This document shows, piece after piece, positions 46,228 to 55,820 of a stretch of DNA of 64,000 nt. Location of the stretch: contig NZ_JAHKPT010000030.1 in assembly GCF_018860635.1 (NCBI RefSeq), positions 62,001-126,000 of the forward strand. The letters run 5' to 3'. A program made the position numbers and the translations under genes. The notes under the pieces were generated by a model that had not been told where the DNA came from, did no database searches, and saw only the letters and a program-made list of their open reading frames with translations. The stretch is from Aliiglaciecola lipolytica (GTDB lineage Bacteria > Pseudomonadota > Gammaproteobacteria > Enterobacterales > Alteromonadaceae). The number at the start of each line of letters is the position of its first letter. Position 1 is the first letter of the stretch.

Positions 46228-47121
46228 TCAATGATGTTCCCTAGCGTGCTGAATAATTTCACTGGCAATGCTGGGAATCAGCTGCACTGGTAGGTCATGT
46301 CCCATTCCAGGGTAAATTTTCAGTTTACTATTTGGGATTGATTCAGCTGTCGCCCTTCCGCCCGCCACATGCACTAATTTATCACTGTCACCGTGGATTA
46401 CTAAACTTGGCGTGGTTATTTTGGAAAGTGCTGGCTCTCTATTTTCAGCGGCTAAAATAGCCAAAAATTGTCTCGCCGCCCCTCTGGAAGGTATGCCTCG
46501 TTGTAGCATGCTCTGGACGTAATTTTGTAGATATGGACTAGCGGCCGGATAGTCGGGACTTTCTATGGCGCGCCACTTTGATACATGGTGGTTTAGCACA
46601 TCTTCGAACTGGCGTGACTTGGGTTTACTGATTAAAAGCGGCCTAATTGATCTATGCACAGTTGGTAACTCTGGGTTTCCAGTGGTGGACATAATCGAGG
46701 TTAATGTTTTAATTTGCTGAGGATGATGAATCGCTAACAATTGCGCGATCATCCCCCCCATTGACGCGCCAACTACATGCACCTTGGGAAGGTAAAGTTC
46801 ATCGATTAATGCACTAACATCTTTTGCCATATCATGCAGCTGGTATGGGACCTTGAGAGACCGCCCCATTTTGTATTTAAACAACGTCCAAACTAAATTA
46901 GGCAAACCTAAGTGATTTAAGTTTTCAGAGCGACCAATATCACGATTATCTAACAATAATACTTGGAAGTTAGCGGCTACCAAAAGATTGATTAGTTCTA
47001 TTGGCCAGCCGGTTAACGGAGTGCTTAAACCATGAATGAGTAAGATGGTAGGATTTGATGGTATTCCATGTAGCTGATAGGCAATATTTACACCGTTAAC
47101 CTTGACTAACTTCTCTTGCAT
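46228..47121 (-). CDS. Alpha/beta hydrolase
   Basis: Cytosolic hydrolase of 297 residues with the alpha/beta fold. Visible are the oxyanion loop LLIHGLSTPLTGW, the nucleophile elbow VVGASMGGMIAQ (GxSxG, Ser near 121), the acid in SLVIHGDSDKLV and the histidine in YPGMGHDLP near the C-terminus. The substrate is unknown; esterase is the broad guess. It converges with the HD-GYP gene (80 bases apart) and is not obviously part of a larger operon. Confidence 0.88.
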   Translation of the reverse strand: MQEKLVKVNGVNIAYQLHGIPSNPTILLIHGLSTPLTGWPIELINLLVAANFQVLLLDNRDIGRSENLNHLGLPNLVWTLFKYKMGRSLKVPYQLHDMAKDVSALIDELYLPKVHVVGASMGGMIAQLLAIHHPQQIKTLTSIMSTTGNPELPTVHRSIRPLLISKPKSRQFEDVLNHHVSKWRAIESPDYPAASPYLQNYVQSMLQRGIPSRGAARQFLAILAAENREPALSKITTPSLVIHGDSDKLVHVAGGRATAESIPNSKLKIYPGMGHDLPVQLIPSIASEIIQHAREHH

Positions 47122-47494
47122 TGATTACTCCCAATATATTGTAATTCTTTAATAAAAGAATTTTTACCCACAAGAATTTTATGGGGAAAAATTAAACCCA
47201 ACTGTCGGTAGTAATACTTACCATGATGATTTTTAACGTTTTATTCTAGCAATTAGCATACTGTTTGAATTGTTTTGTTTGGCTTTTATGTTAGTTTATT
47301 TTTAATAATAAAAATAAACAGCATCACTAAAGCGTATTTACTCGGGGCTGGGTTGATTAAACAGTGTTATAAAATCTAATTGAGCAAAATTATTCGAGCT
47401 TTAGCTGAAAATACATGTCGCCTCATTGAGGCCGCAAAACACTGTCATATTCGCACTACACCGTCATATTGACGGTTCAAATTGAGAAGTTGTA
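47122..47494. other. Divergent promoter region with short inverted repeats
   Basis: About 370 bases between the hydrolase and chemoreceptor genes. Near the chemoreceptor start are GCCTCATTGAGGC (47420-47432) and CCGTCATATTGACGG (47461-47475), and GTCATATT occurs twice (47444 and 47463). These may be regulator sites; no ORF seen. Confidence 0.45.
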
Positions 47495-48799
47495 ATGTTT
47501 AACCGTGACCTAAAACAAAAAATAGTTACCTTAGAAAACTCCTTGAGCGAACAGGTTTCATTAGTCAATTCAATCCAAAATCATGTTGCTTATATTGAAT
47601 TTACTCCCGATGGAACGGTTTTGATGGCCAACTCGTTATTTCTTTCCGTAGTTCAATTTAACAATGATGAAATTGTAGGACGACATCATCGTATGTTCTG
47701 CGACAATGAGTATGTTAATTCTAGAGGATATTATGAGTTTTGGCAGAAGCTGCAATCAGGCGAAAGTTTTTCAGGGACGTTTCCAAGGCTAAATAAACAT
47801 GGCCAACAATTATGGTTAGATGCAACGTATTTTCCGATTGTTCATGCCGGTAAAGTGACTAAAATAGTTAAAATTGCGACGGATGTGACCCAACAATATA
47901 CCGCGTTACAGACTCAACTTGCGATAAGTAAAGCCCTAGATTTGTCAATGGCGGTCATAGAGTTTACTCCTCAAGGGAATATTTTGTATGCCAATCAAAA
48001 CTTTTTACAAACCATGGACTGCACGCTAGAAGATATACAAGGAGAACATCACAGAATCTTTTGTTCAGATAAGTTTTATCAAGACAACCCGACTTTTTGG
48101 GATGATTTAGAAAGTGGCAAGCTAACCTCTGGAATGTTTGTCAGGAAATCGTTTAGTGGTCAAGAAATATGGTTAGAAGCCACTTATAACCCGATAAAGT
48201 CAGAGACCGGGGAAGTTATTAAAGTCATTAAGTTTGCTGCAGATATTTCCGACCGGGTGAAACAAAACTTAGCTGTGTCTGAAGCAGCAGAAGTGGCTTA
48301 CTCTACTGCAGTTGAAACTGCTCAAATTGCTATGCAAGGTTCAGAAACGTTAAAAAATGCCGTTCTTAATTCCAGCGCAATAGAGCAAGAAGTTATAGAG
48401 TCTGTAAAGTTAATTGAAAGCTTGGGCAATCAGTCAAATTTGATTGGTAGTATTGTCTCGACAATAAGCTCTATCGCCGATCAAACTAACTTGTTAGCAC
48501 TGAATGCCGCAATTGAAGCAGCAAGGGCTGGGGATACAGGGCGAGGTTTTGCGGTTGTCGCGGATGAAGTTCGTCAACTGGCTGCTCGCACAAGTAATTC
48601 TACCAATGAAATTGGCGATGTGGTGCGTTTGAATCAAGAATTGACGGATGAGGTTACTCGTCATATCAATTCCGTTTCTGATACCGCAAAAAAAGGCACA
48701 GACTTATTACAAGCAGTTGAAACGGCCATTCATGAAATTAAAGAGGGCGCTGAAAATGTATCTCGTTCTGTCGCAGGGTTATCTGACAATACTCAATAG
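47495..48799 (+). CDS. Soluble PAS-PAS methyl-accepting chemotaxis protein
   Basis: Chemoreceptor without membrane helices (434 residues). Two PAS domains (about 20-130 and 140-255) share a repeated pattern: [14 protein letters not shown] / [14 protein letters not shown], both followed by GRHHRMFC / GEHHRIFC. The signalling domain has the conserved tip [21 protein letters not shown]-type sequence and [15 protein letters not shown] (about 325-370). Arms on either side of the tip are of about equal length, so the short C-terminus is probably natural. PAS-only cytosolic receptors often sense redox or oxygen via FAD or haem; no ligand residue can be pinned down here. Confidence 0.9.
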   Translation: MFNRDLKQKIVTLENSLSEQVSLVNSIQNHVAYIEFTPDGTVLMANSLFLSVVQFNNDEIVGRHHRMFCDNEYVNSRGYYEFWQKLQSGESFSGTFPRLNKHGQQLWLDATYFPIVHAGKVTKIVKIATDVTQQYTALQTQLAISKALDLSMAVIEFTPQGNILYANQNFLQTMDCTLEDIQGEHHRIFCSDKFYQDNPTFWDDLESGKLTSGMFVRKSFSGQEIWLEATYNPIKSETGEVIKVIKFAADISDRVKQNLAVSEAAEVAYSTAVETAQIAMQGSETLKNAVLNSSAIEQEVIESVKLIESLGNQSNLIGSIVSTISSIADQTNLLALNAAIEAARAGDTGRGFAVVADEVRQLAARTSNSTNEIGDVVRLNQELTDEVTRHINSVSDTAKKGTDLLQAVETAIHEIKEGAENVSRSVAGLSDNTQ

Positions 48800-48868
48800 T
48801 TTTACTCAGAAAATTGTAAAACTGGAATGTCATGTATTGCCTCTAAAATCGCAAAATGAGACATAACT

Positions 48869-50731
48869 CTAGCTTGCTGTTTTTAGTGGGGTGGGGGTTC
48901 CATAGGTCAAACCATAACCGATGGGGAATTTTATTTGGTAGCTGACATTGTTTGCGTCTGTGGCATCCAGAGAATTTTCAGGCCAGCTGAAACTCAGTTG
49001 CCCTGAGAAGGAGGCATCACCAAATATAACATCTGCGATACCTGCGCCTTCTGATCCCGGCAGCCAAGCTGCTACAAAGGCCGCAGATTGGTCCAACTCA
49101 GGATTAATTAGCAATGGCCTACCGGAAACCAACAAAGTCACTACGGGTATTCCTTTGTTAACTAACAAATCAATAGTTTTCATCGCCAGAGGGTCAATCA
49201 TGCTTAACGCTAAAGAATTACCTGATGCCGACTGGATTTGTAGTTTTCCATTTATTTGTTTACCTGACTCGAACATCACATTGTCACTATAACGAATGTC
49301 GCCTAGTCCTTCTGCATAAGGCCGCTCGCCTACAATCACTATTGCGACATCAAAATCTTGCTGTTTGACTGCGGCTATTTTTGACTCGGGTATCAATTCA
49401 GCGTTAGCGTTGAGTGCTTTGATCCCCTGCCAGATTGAGGTTGCAGCTGGAAATTCTTGATTACCATCAATGCCTTGCCAAGAAAGTGTAAAACCACCGC
49501 ATTGATGACCTATATTGTCTGCATTGGTTCCTGTTACCAACACCCTTGCTTGTTTGCTAATTGGTAAGATGGCGTGTTGATTCTTTAGTAACACCAATGA
49601 TTTTTGAACCGCTTCACGGGCAATATCACGATGCAGTTTTGAACCAAAATTAGCATCTTTTGCCAATGCACGCTTTGATGGTTGAGGTTTATCAAATAAC
49701 CCGGCAGCCATTTTGACTGATAAAATTCTTCGTACAGCGTCATTTATACGTTCAATAGAAACTGTTCCTAATTCCACATGGGCGCTTAAATGTTCAATAA
49801 ACTCTTTCCAATTATCAGGCACCATGAACATGTCTATCCCTGCATTGACCCCTTGCGCTACCGCCAAATAAAAGTCTGCAGCAAGATCATCGATTCCCTG
49901 CATATCGGAAATTAGAAATCCTGGAAATTGCATTTTTTGTTTTAAAACACTGGTGAGTAGATGGCCATGGCCGTGACACTTGTCACCATTCCAACTGCTA
50001 AAAGAGACCATAATAGACAGTGCGCCAGCTTCAATTGCTTGGTAGTAGGGGCGGATGTGAATTCGTTCTAAATCTTGCCAATCGAGTAATGTATCGCCCT
50101 GATCGATTCCATGCTTAGTGCCGCCATCACCGATCCAGTGTTTAGCGCAAGCTAGCACTCCATAATGGGTTAAGTCGGTTTGTAGGCCTGTGATCATTGC
50201 GCTGGCAAATTGACAGACTAAATTAGTATCCTCGGAAAAACTTTCATAGGTTCGCCCCCAATGATAGTCCTGAGCAACGGCTAAATTAGGTGAAAAAACC
50301 CAATCGACACCCACTGCGCAAACTTCTTTGGCAGTTACCCTTGCGATGTTTTCAATAAGCTCAAAGTCTGCACTTGCCCCTAAGCCAATATTGTGTGGGA
50401 AAATGACCGCATCTTTAACGTTGTTGTTACCGTGTATCCCATCGACACCATAAATAATCGGGATAGCTAAGTGGTTTTCATCGGCTTTCATTGACGCCAG
50501 CCAATAGGCGTCGGTCATATCCAACCAGTCTTGTAATTCGTTGTTACTTGGAGCTGAACCTGCTGCACTTAAAACTGAACCAATATGATATTGATATATC
50601 TCCTCTGCAGAGCAAGTAGAGCGCTCTGTTTGAGTCATTTGACCGATCTTTTGCGGCAATGTCATCGACGATAGAAGTGTCTCCACATGGTCAATTATTT
50701 GCTGATTAAATCCGCTATTTAGTTTAACCAT
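48869..50731 (-). CDS. Glycoside hydrolase family 3, cytoplasmic beta-glucosidase-like
   Basis: GH3 enzyme (620 residues) that would remove glucose from beta-linked gluco-oligosaccharides. TIM-barrel marks are YGVDGIHGNNN, GVDWVFSPNLAV, CAKHWIGDGGT and FLISDMQGIDDL, whose Asp after Ser is the likely nucleophile (the usual SDW reads SDM). The second domain has VVTLLVSGRPLLI and AAWLPGSEGAGIADVIFG. No signal peptide is visible, so it works in the cytosol. Its start overlaps the stop of the other GH3 gene by 8 bases, giving translational coupling. With the GPH symporter and TonB locus it points to laminari-oligosaccharides. Confidence 0.9.
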   Translation of the reverse strand: MVKLNSGFNQQIIDHVETLLSSMTLPQKIGQMTQTERSTCSAEEIYQYHIGSVLSAAGSAPSNNELQDWLDMTDAYWLASMKADENHLAIPIIYGVDGIHGNNNVKDAVIFPHNIGLGASADFELIENIARVTAKEVCAVGVDWVFSPNLAVAQDYHWGRTYESFSEDTNLVCQFASAMITGLQTDLTHYGVLACAKHWIGDGGTKHGIDQGDTLLDWQDLERIHIRPYYQAIEAGALSIMVSFSSWNGDKCHGHGHLLTSVLKQKMQFPGFLISDMQGIDDLAADFYLAVAQGVNAGIDMFMVPDNWKEFIEHLSAHVELGTVSIERINDAVRRILSVKMAAGLFDKPQPSKRALAKDANFGSKLHRDIAREAVQKSLVLLKNQHAILPISKQARVLVTGTNADNIGHQCGGFTLSWQGIDGNQEFPAATSIWQGIKALNANAELIPESKIAAVKQQDFDVAIVIVGERPYAEGLGDIRYSDNVMFESGKQINGKLQIQSASGNSLALSMIDPLAMKTIDLLVNKGIPVVTLLVSGRPLLINPELDQSAAFVAAWLPGSEGAGIADVIFGDASFSGQLSFSWPENSLDATDANNVSYQIKFPIGYGLTYGTPTPLKTAS

Positions 50732-52976
50732 TGGTTAATACAAACTCCGTTATTAGGCTCGCTTTGGCGCTACCTGAAATCCATAATTTAAATTTACCAG
50801 CTTCAATATTCAATTGCATGTGACGATCATAGAATGCCAACTCAGATTGTTCCAGTGTAAAAACAACATCGACTTTTTGACCAGAGGGAATAAAAACACG
50901 TTTAAACTGTTTGAGCTCTTTTACTGGGCGGGTGACACTGCCAACTAAATCTCGAATATACACTTGTACAATTTCTTCTGCAGCATAGCGTCCGGCATTT
51001 TTGATGGTCACTTTGGCCTTGATTTGTTCGCCAGATGAGAAGGACTTTTTGTTCAAAGTTAAATTCGTATATTCAAAATAGCCATAGGATAACCCGAAAC
51101 CAAACTCAAAAAGAGGTGAGAAATGGGTATCCAAATGCGTTGCTGCCATACCCAATGAGGTTTGTGGGGAGCGCTCAGGAACATCATTCATGTGAATGCA
51201 TTGTTCTTCGGTAGCCGGTTTACCGCTATGCTTTTGGTTGTAATAAATTGGAATTTGCCCCACTTTTCGGGGAAATGAGACTGTTAATTTTCCCGATGGC
51301 GATGACTTTCCTAATAGTAAATCGGAAATAGCAGGTCCTCCCATAGTGCCTGGGTGCCAGGCATAAAGAATACTATCGACCTTATCCAAAATGGGTTCTA
51401 TGGTGAGTGGTCTTCCTGCCATAATTACCAGTACTATAGGTTTACCAGTAGCGGCGATTTTCTCGATTAACCACTGCTGTTGTCCCGGTAAATCAAGCTC
51501 AGCGCGGCAATGGGCTTCGCCAGATAAAATGGATTCCTCCCCCAAACATAAAACCACAACATCTGACTTTTTGGCTATCTCGATGGCGTCGAAAGCTAAA
51601 TCAGTATTGTGAGTTCGGGTATTTTGTAATCCTTTGGCGTAATTTAGCGTTACCTGTTCACCCAAGGCATCGTTAAGGGCCTGTCTAAGGGTAATACTAT
51701 GTTCTTCTTCACCATCAAAAATCCAAGTGCCTAGTTGCTCGTAACCGTCATCTGCCAAAGGTCCAATTAAGCCAATACTGGTTAATTTTTTACAGTTTAG
51801 CGGTAACCTTTGGTTATTGTTTTGCAGTAGTACGCAGCTTTTTAGCGCTAATTGTTTGGCTATTTCTAAGTCGTTATTGTCGTAATACAAGGGGCCTTGT
51901 TGATGGGCTCTGCGCTTTTCGTGTGCCTCATAGTCAAGATCGAATAGGCCTAACTTTTCTTTTAAATGAAGTATTCTGAGTACCCGCTGATCAATTTCTT
52001 GTTCACTCACCTTGTTGTTTTCAAGCAAGCTCGAAAGATTTTCACGATAGGTAGTGCTGACCATTTCCATGTCAATACCCGCGTCAAATGCTGTGAAGGC
52101 GGACTCTTCAGCGTTTTCGGTCAAACCATGAATTTGTAATTGTGCTATGGATTCCCAATCACTCACTACAAAGCCTTGATAATGCCACTCTTTACGTAAT
52201 ATTGAGTCCATTAGCCATTTATTACCACTGGCAGGTAAACCGTCTAAATCACTGAAAGACGACATAAAGGTGGCAACACCTGCATCGGCGGCGGCTTTAA
52301 AGGGCGGGAAATAAATATTACGTAGCTCATTTTGTGGAATATTGGTGGTGCAATAATCTCGACCACTTTCCGAAGCTCCGTAGCCTACAAAGTGTTTCGC
52401 ACAGGCGGCAATGGCTGTTGAACTCTGCAAGTTATCGCCCTGAAAACCTTCCACCATGGCCACTCCCATTATCGAAGATAACACAGGATCTTCACCAAAA
52501 CTTTCAGCTATACGTCCCCAGCGAGGATCGCGACTAATATCTATCATCGGAGCGAACGTCCAATTAATCCCCACATTTGAGGCTTCTTTGCCGGCAATTT
52601 GTGCGGCTTTTTTTACTAATTCTGGATCCCAACTTGCTGCTTGGCCCAGCGGAATTGGGAATATTGTTTTGAAGCCATGGATCACGTCTCTGCCGACTAA
52701 CAGCGGAATCCCTAATCGACTTTCTGTTGTGGCAATACGTTGCAGTTTCGACAGTGTCTTCGCACAGACTTCATTAATGACTGAGCCCACAAGCCCGTCT
52801 CTGACATCTTGTTCAAGTTGTACACTGTCGTTGCCCATTACTTGGCTAAGCTGTCCAATCTTCTCATCTATATGCATTTTTGAGAGAAGGTGAGTGATTC
52901 TGTCAGAGTAACTAACAGCTACACAGGTCGATGATGAAGGTTGGTCAGTTGAAAGCATAGATTTGCCTGATTCCAT
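50724..52976 (-). CDS. Glycoside hydrolase family 3 beta-glucosidase (BglX type)
   Basis: GH3 enzyme with the full three-domain layout ending in a fibronectin III-like domain (EIVQVYIRDLVGSVTRPVKELK). Active-site marks: GRDVIHGFKTIFPIPLG, WTFAPMIDISRDPRWGRI, CAKHFVGYGA and FVVSDWESIAQL (nucleophile Asp in SDW). No signal peptide. I use ATG 52976, preceded by GAAGAG; an upstream in-frame ATG at 53021 has no RBS and falls in a TTAACGTTTTT repeat of the control region. First gene of a GH3 pair transcribed away from the sugar symporter. BglX is normally periplasmic, so a cytosolic place here is notable. Confidence 0.9.
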   Translation of the reverse strand: MESGKSMLSTDQPSSSTCVAVSYSDRITHLLSKMHIDEKIGQLSQVMGNDSVQLEQDVRDGLVGSVINEVCAKTLSKLQRIATTESRLGIPLLVGRDVIHGFKTIFPIPLGQAASWDPELVKKAAQIAGKEASNVGINWTFAPMIDISRDPRWGRIAESFGEDPVLSSIMGVAMVEGFQGDNLQSSTAIAACAKHFVGYGASESGRDYCTTNIPQNELRNIYFPPFKAAADAGVATFMSSFSDLDGLPASGNKWLMDSILRKEWHYQGFVVSDWESIAQLQIHGLTENAEESAFTAFDAGIDMEMVSTTYRENLSSLLENNKVSEQEIDQRVLRILHLKEKLGLFDLDYEAHEKRRAHQQGPLYYDNNDLEIAKQLALKSCVLLQNNNQRLPLNCKKLTSIGLIGPLADDGYEQLGTWIFDGEEEHSITLRQALNDALGEQVTLNYAKGLQNTRTHNTDLAFDAIEIAKKSDVVVLCLGEESILSGEAHCRAELDLPGQQQWLIEKIAATGKPIVLVIMAGRPLTIEPILDKVDSILYAWHPGTMGGPAISDLLLGKSSPSGKLTVSFPRKVGQIPIYYNQKHSGKPATEEQCIHMNDVPERSPQTSLGMAATHLDTHFSPLFEFGFGLSYGYFEYTNLTLNKKSFSSGEQIKAKVTIKNAGRYAAEEIVQVYIRDLVGSVTRPVKELKQFKRVFIPSGQKVDVVFTLEQSELAFYDRHMQLNIEAGKFKLWISGSAKASLITEFVLTNG

Positions 52977-53021
52977 AAAGAAAAACTCTTCGCTAAGACG
53001 ACAACGTCTTGTGAAGAGCAT

Positions 53022-53324
53022 TTGTTAACGTTTTTATCATTAACCTTAACTCCCTTATACAACAATTCAAATTAAACAAGCCAAAGTGGACTAGCCGAGA
53101 GTTAAGGCGGTCGGTTGCTACTCTTCCTTCTGAATAGCCCTTTACACAAAGTTCCTTGCTTAATCACTTTGCCCGTTTGACCGCTTCGACGTGTGTATTG
53201 CCACAACTTAACGTTTTTCGTTTGTCTGGCGCTCGATAAAATGTAATTTTATTGTTAACTAGTTTTATGCTGCCCGTTAATTCGAGCGCTCAACCTTAAC
53301 CTGATACACACCGGAATCATTTCA
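53022..53324. promoter_or_regulatory. Divergent control region of the GH3 pair and the symporter
   Basis: About 300 bases with paired sequence elements: TTAACGTTTTT occurs at 53025-53035 and 53208-53218. GCGCTCGA at 53229-53236 is the inverse of TCGAGCGC at 53282-53289, 53 bases centre to centre (about five helical turns). Such spacing suits a looping repressor. No regulator gene is nearby. Confidence 0.5.
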
Positions 53325-54785
53325 ATGACCAAGAGTAATGTCGCGACTTCTGCCCAAAGCGCTATTCAGGTAACAGCAAATCGAGACAAAATTCCCTTAT
53401 TGCGCAAGTTCATTTATGGCCTAGGCGCACTAGTTAATAACCTGCTCGGTGCGGCAATTGGCGGAATGGTTATTGTCCTAAATTTAGGTTTAGCCATGAA
53501 TCCGGCGTTGGTTGGTTTGGTAAGTGCGTTACCGCGGCTAACAGATGCGTTAACTGATCCATTGATGGGATATATCAGTGATAACACCAAAACTAAGTGG
53601 GGACGCAGGCGGCCCTATATATTTTGTGGGGCTATCGCGGCTGGGATTATTTATGCATTGATTTGGCAATTGCCTAGAGAACAAAGTGAAATGTTCTATT
53701 TCTGGTTTTTTCTCATCGGTTCTTTGTTTTTTTATTTGGCCTACACGGTATTTGCAACGCCTTACATCGCTTTAGGTTATGAATTAACCCCTGACTATCA
53801 TGAACGCACCCGCTTAATGGCAGTGCAAAACTTCATGGGCCAAATGGCATATCTCATGGCTCCGTGGTTTTTGTGGTTCATGCAAAACGATAAGTTGTTC
53901 GATGACATGATTCAAGGCGCGGGGTGGCTGGCTATTATTATTGGTTCCTTTACGATTTTTGTGGGTATTTTGCCTGCGATATTCTTAAAAGAACCTAATT
54001 TGGCGATTTTGGATAAACCCGCTCAAACCGACACTGAAATTCTCAGTCCTGGTATTAAGGGGTTTTTCCAAGGGTTTGGCGAGGCCTTGAAAAATAAACC
54101 TTTTCTGTGCCTATGTGGCGCTACTTTCTTGGTCTTTAATGGCTTTATGATGGTTTCTTCGTTCCAGTTTTACGTGATTATTTATTATGTTTTTGCTGGT
54201 GATACTAACCTCGGTTCAGAGTACGCTGGTTGGGCGGGCACTCTTTCTGCAATCTCTACTTTTTGTGTCATATTCATCACCGCAAAACTCTCTACTTTAT
54301 ATGGCAAGCGTAAAGCGTTTTTCATTGCCATTGGATTTTCCATCGTTGGTTACGGATTAAAGTGGTTCTGTTATACACCTGAAAACCCTTGGTTGATTCT
54401 TATTCCGGTGCCTTTTATTTCATTTGGCTTAGGAGGTTTATTCACACTTATGGGCTCGATGATTGCTGATGTATGTGATTTTGATGAACTAAAGACATTT
54501 GCCCGTCGCGAGGGGATGTTCGGTTCGATTTATTGGTGGGTGGTTAAATTGGGCATGGCCGTGGCGCTAGCTGCTGGTGGTTTTATTCTGATTGCTACGG
54601 GGTTTGATGTTGAACTTGGCGGAGAACAATCGCACACGACTATCACCTTGATGCGTTTGGCTGATGCGGGCATCCCAATTGTATGTTCGCTGATTGCAAT
54701 AGGGTTAATCCTGATTTATCCAATCACGGAAACCACAGCTAGACAAGTTCGCGACCAGTTAGAAGCACGTAGAGGTAAAGTATAG
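53325..54785 (+). CDS. GPH-family sugar:cation symporter (MFS)
   Basis: Inner-membrane carrier of 486 residues with twelve helices, of the glycoside-pentoside-hexuronide (MelB-like) family. Motif GLVSALPRLTDALTDPLMGYISDNTKTKWGRRRPYI is the family signature, with the Asp pair used for cation coupling. EREG-type FARREGMFGSIYWW is the second family mark. It probably brings in beta-glucans or glucose made by the outer enzymes. Divergent from the GH3 pair, whose products hydrolyse beta-gluco-oligosaccharides in the cytosol. Confidence 0.9.
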   Translation: MTKSNVATSAQSAIQVTANRDKIPLLRKFIYGLGALVNNLLGAAIGGMVIVLNLGLAMNPALVGLVSALPRLTDALTDPLMGYISDNTKTKWGRRRPYIFCGAIAAGIIYALIWQLPREQSEMFYFWFFLIGSLFFYLAYTVFATPYIALGYELTPDYHERTRLMAVQNFMGQMAYLMAPWFLWFMQNDKLFDDMIQGAGWLAIIIGSFTIFVGILPAIFLKEPNLAILDKPAQTDTEILSPGIKGFFQGFGEALKNKPFLCLCGATFLVFNGFMMVSSFQFYVIIYYVFAGDTNLGSEYAGWAGTLSAISTFCVIFITAKLSTLYGKRKAFFIAIGFSIVGYGLKWFCYTPENPWLILIPVPFISFGLGGLFTLMGSMIADVCDFDELKTFARREGMFGSIYWWVVKLGMAVALAAGGFILIATGFDVELGGEQSHTTITLMRLADAGIPIVCSLIAIGLILIYPITETTARQVRDQLEARRGKV

Positions 54786-54798
54786 ACTTTTCGTTACA

Positions 54799-55815
54799 CT
54801 ATCGGTTTAATTTGTTTAATAACTGACTGCGTAGCTGTCTCGCCAAGGTTTCATCTAAGGGGCTTAAAATTCCTTTTCTAGTGGCGGGAATATGCGCGTT
54901 TTCTGCAGGATTAAATACGTAGTGTTGAAAAACATCCTGCCACACCTGACGTTGCGATTCAGGTAGATCACGAATGGCTAATATTGCGTGATTGAGTGCA
55001 TCTAGTGGCGTGCCCATGTAATCCGGAACTTGACGCCACCAGTAGTTCAGTAAAACGTTAAATTCAGTCAGCCCTTCAACATGATGCCACCACATACTGG
55101 GAATGAAGATACAATCTCCCGGCTCAAGTTCAACGATAAAACAGTGTTCAATTGCTTCGACAAACTTAGGGTATTTTTCGAAATCTGGATGATGAAAATC
55201 CACTAAACTCGCTGATTGTCCTGCCGGCGTATAATCCAACGGACCTATATACAGGTTAGCTAACTGATCGGGGGGGAATAATATAAACCTACGTCGGCCG
55301 ACTACATTGCATGCAAGGTTATCTGGTATGTCGTAGTGCGCAGCTATACGAGAACGGTTACCAGCCCAAATACTGACTAACGGCGAGTCTTGCAATGGCG
55401 GTAATTTGTTATGTTCTGTGAATCCCGGCAAAATATGATTCACCGAGGTTGAGCCTAGATAAGTGGAAGGTGAATCCTTGCTCCCAGCAAGCGCAATAAT
55501 TTCGTTAATCAGGGTTTTAAAAACGGTGGTTTTGGGCTGAAAATTGAAGCCTTGCAAATCGTCATTATAGAAAAACCGGCCAGCCACTTCTGGCGGTGCC
55601 ACAAATGCCTGAACGGGATTGTTGTTGGCCCATTGATTTAAATAATCAGCTGCACATTGAGGTGATTCTAATCCCGCTTTTACGGATGGCCAATCTGCCA
55701 CTAGACCTCTAAAAATACAGGGTAAAGAACTACTTAGTTGTGCTTGATTTAAGTCGGCTATTGTACTGTTAAGCACTTCTTTTAAGCTATTTTTTGAATC
55801 GAAAGGCAATTTCAT
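54799..55815 (-). CDS. Cupin-like (JmjC-type) protein, putative 2-oxoglutarate/Fe(II) dioxygenase
   Basis: Cytosolic protein of 338 residues of the cupin_8/JmjC-like superfamily. Iron ligands are plausible in HYDIPDN (His-x-Asp, near 184) and in the later IPSMWWHHVEGL (His), and GRRRFILFPPDQL is the 2-oxoglutarate-binding strand. Members hydroxylate protein side chains or small molecules. Last gene of the halogenase/SapC operon, 5 bases after SapC. It converges with the symporter gene 13 bases away. Its substrate is unknown. Confidence 0.85.
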   Translation of the reverse strand: MKLPFDSKNSLKEVLNSTIADLNQAQLSSSLPCIFRGLVADWPSVKAGLESPQCAADYLNQWANNNPVQAFVAPPEVAGRFFYNDDLQGFNFQPKTTVFKTLINEIIALAGSKDSPSTYLGSTSVNHILPGFTEHNKLPPLQDSPLVSIWAGNRSRIAAHYDIPDNLACNVVGRRRFILFPPDQLANLYIGPLDYTPAGQSASLVDFHHPDFEKYPKFVEAIEHCFIVELEPGDCIFIPSMWWHHVEGLTEFNVLLNYWWRQVPDYMGTPLDALNHAILAIRDLPESQRQVWQDVFQHYVFNPAENAHIPATRKGILSPLDETLARQLRSQLLNKLNR

Positions 55816-55820
55816 AGGGC

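Noticed and set aside
48780-48866. Possible frameshift truncation of the PAS chemoreceptor
   Set aside because: The signalling arms on both sides of the conserved tip are of similar length, so the protein looks complete; the sequence after the stop in other frames does not continue the domain.
53021-53021. Upstream ATG for the BglX-type GH3 gene
   Set aside because: No RBS, and the added residues (LFTRRCRLSEEFFF) are not a signal peptide and lie next to a repeated control element.
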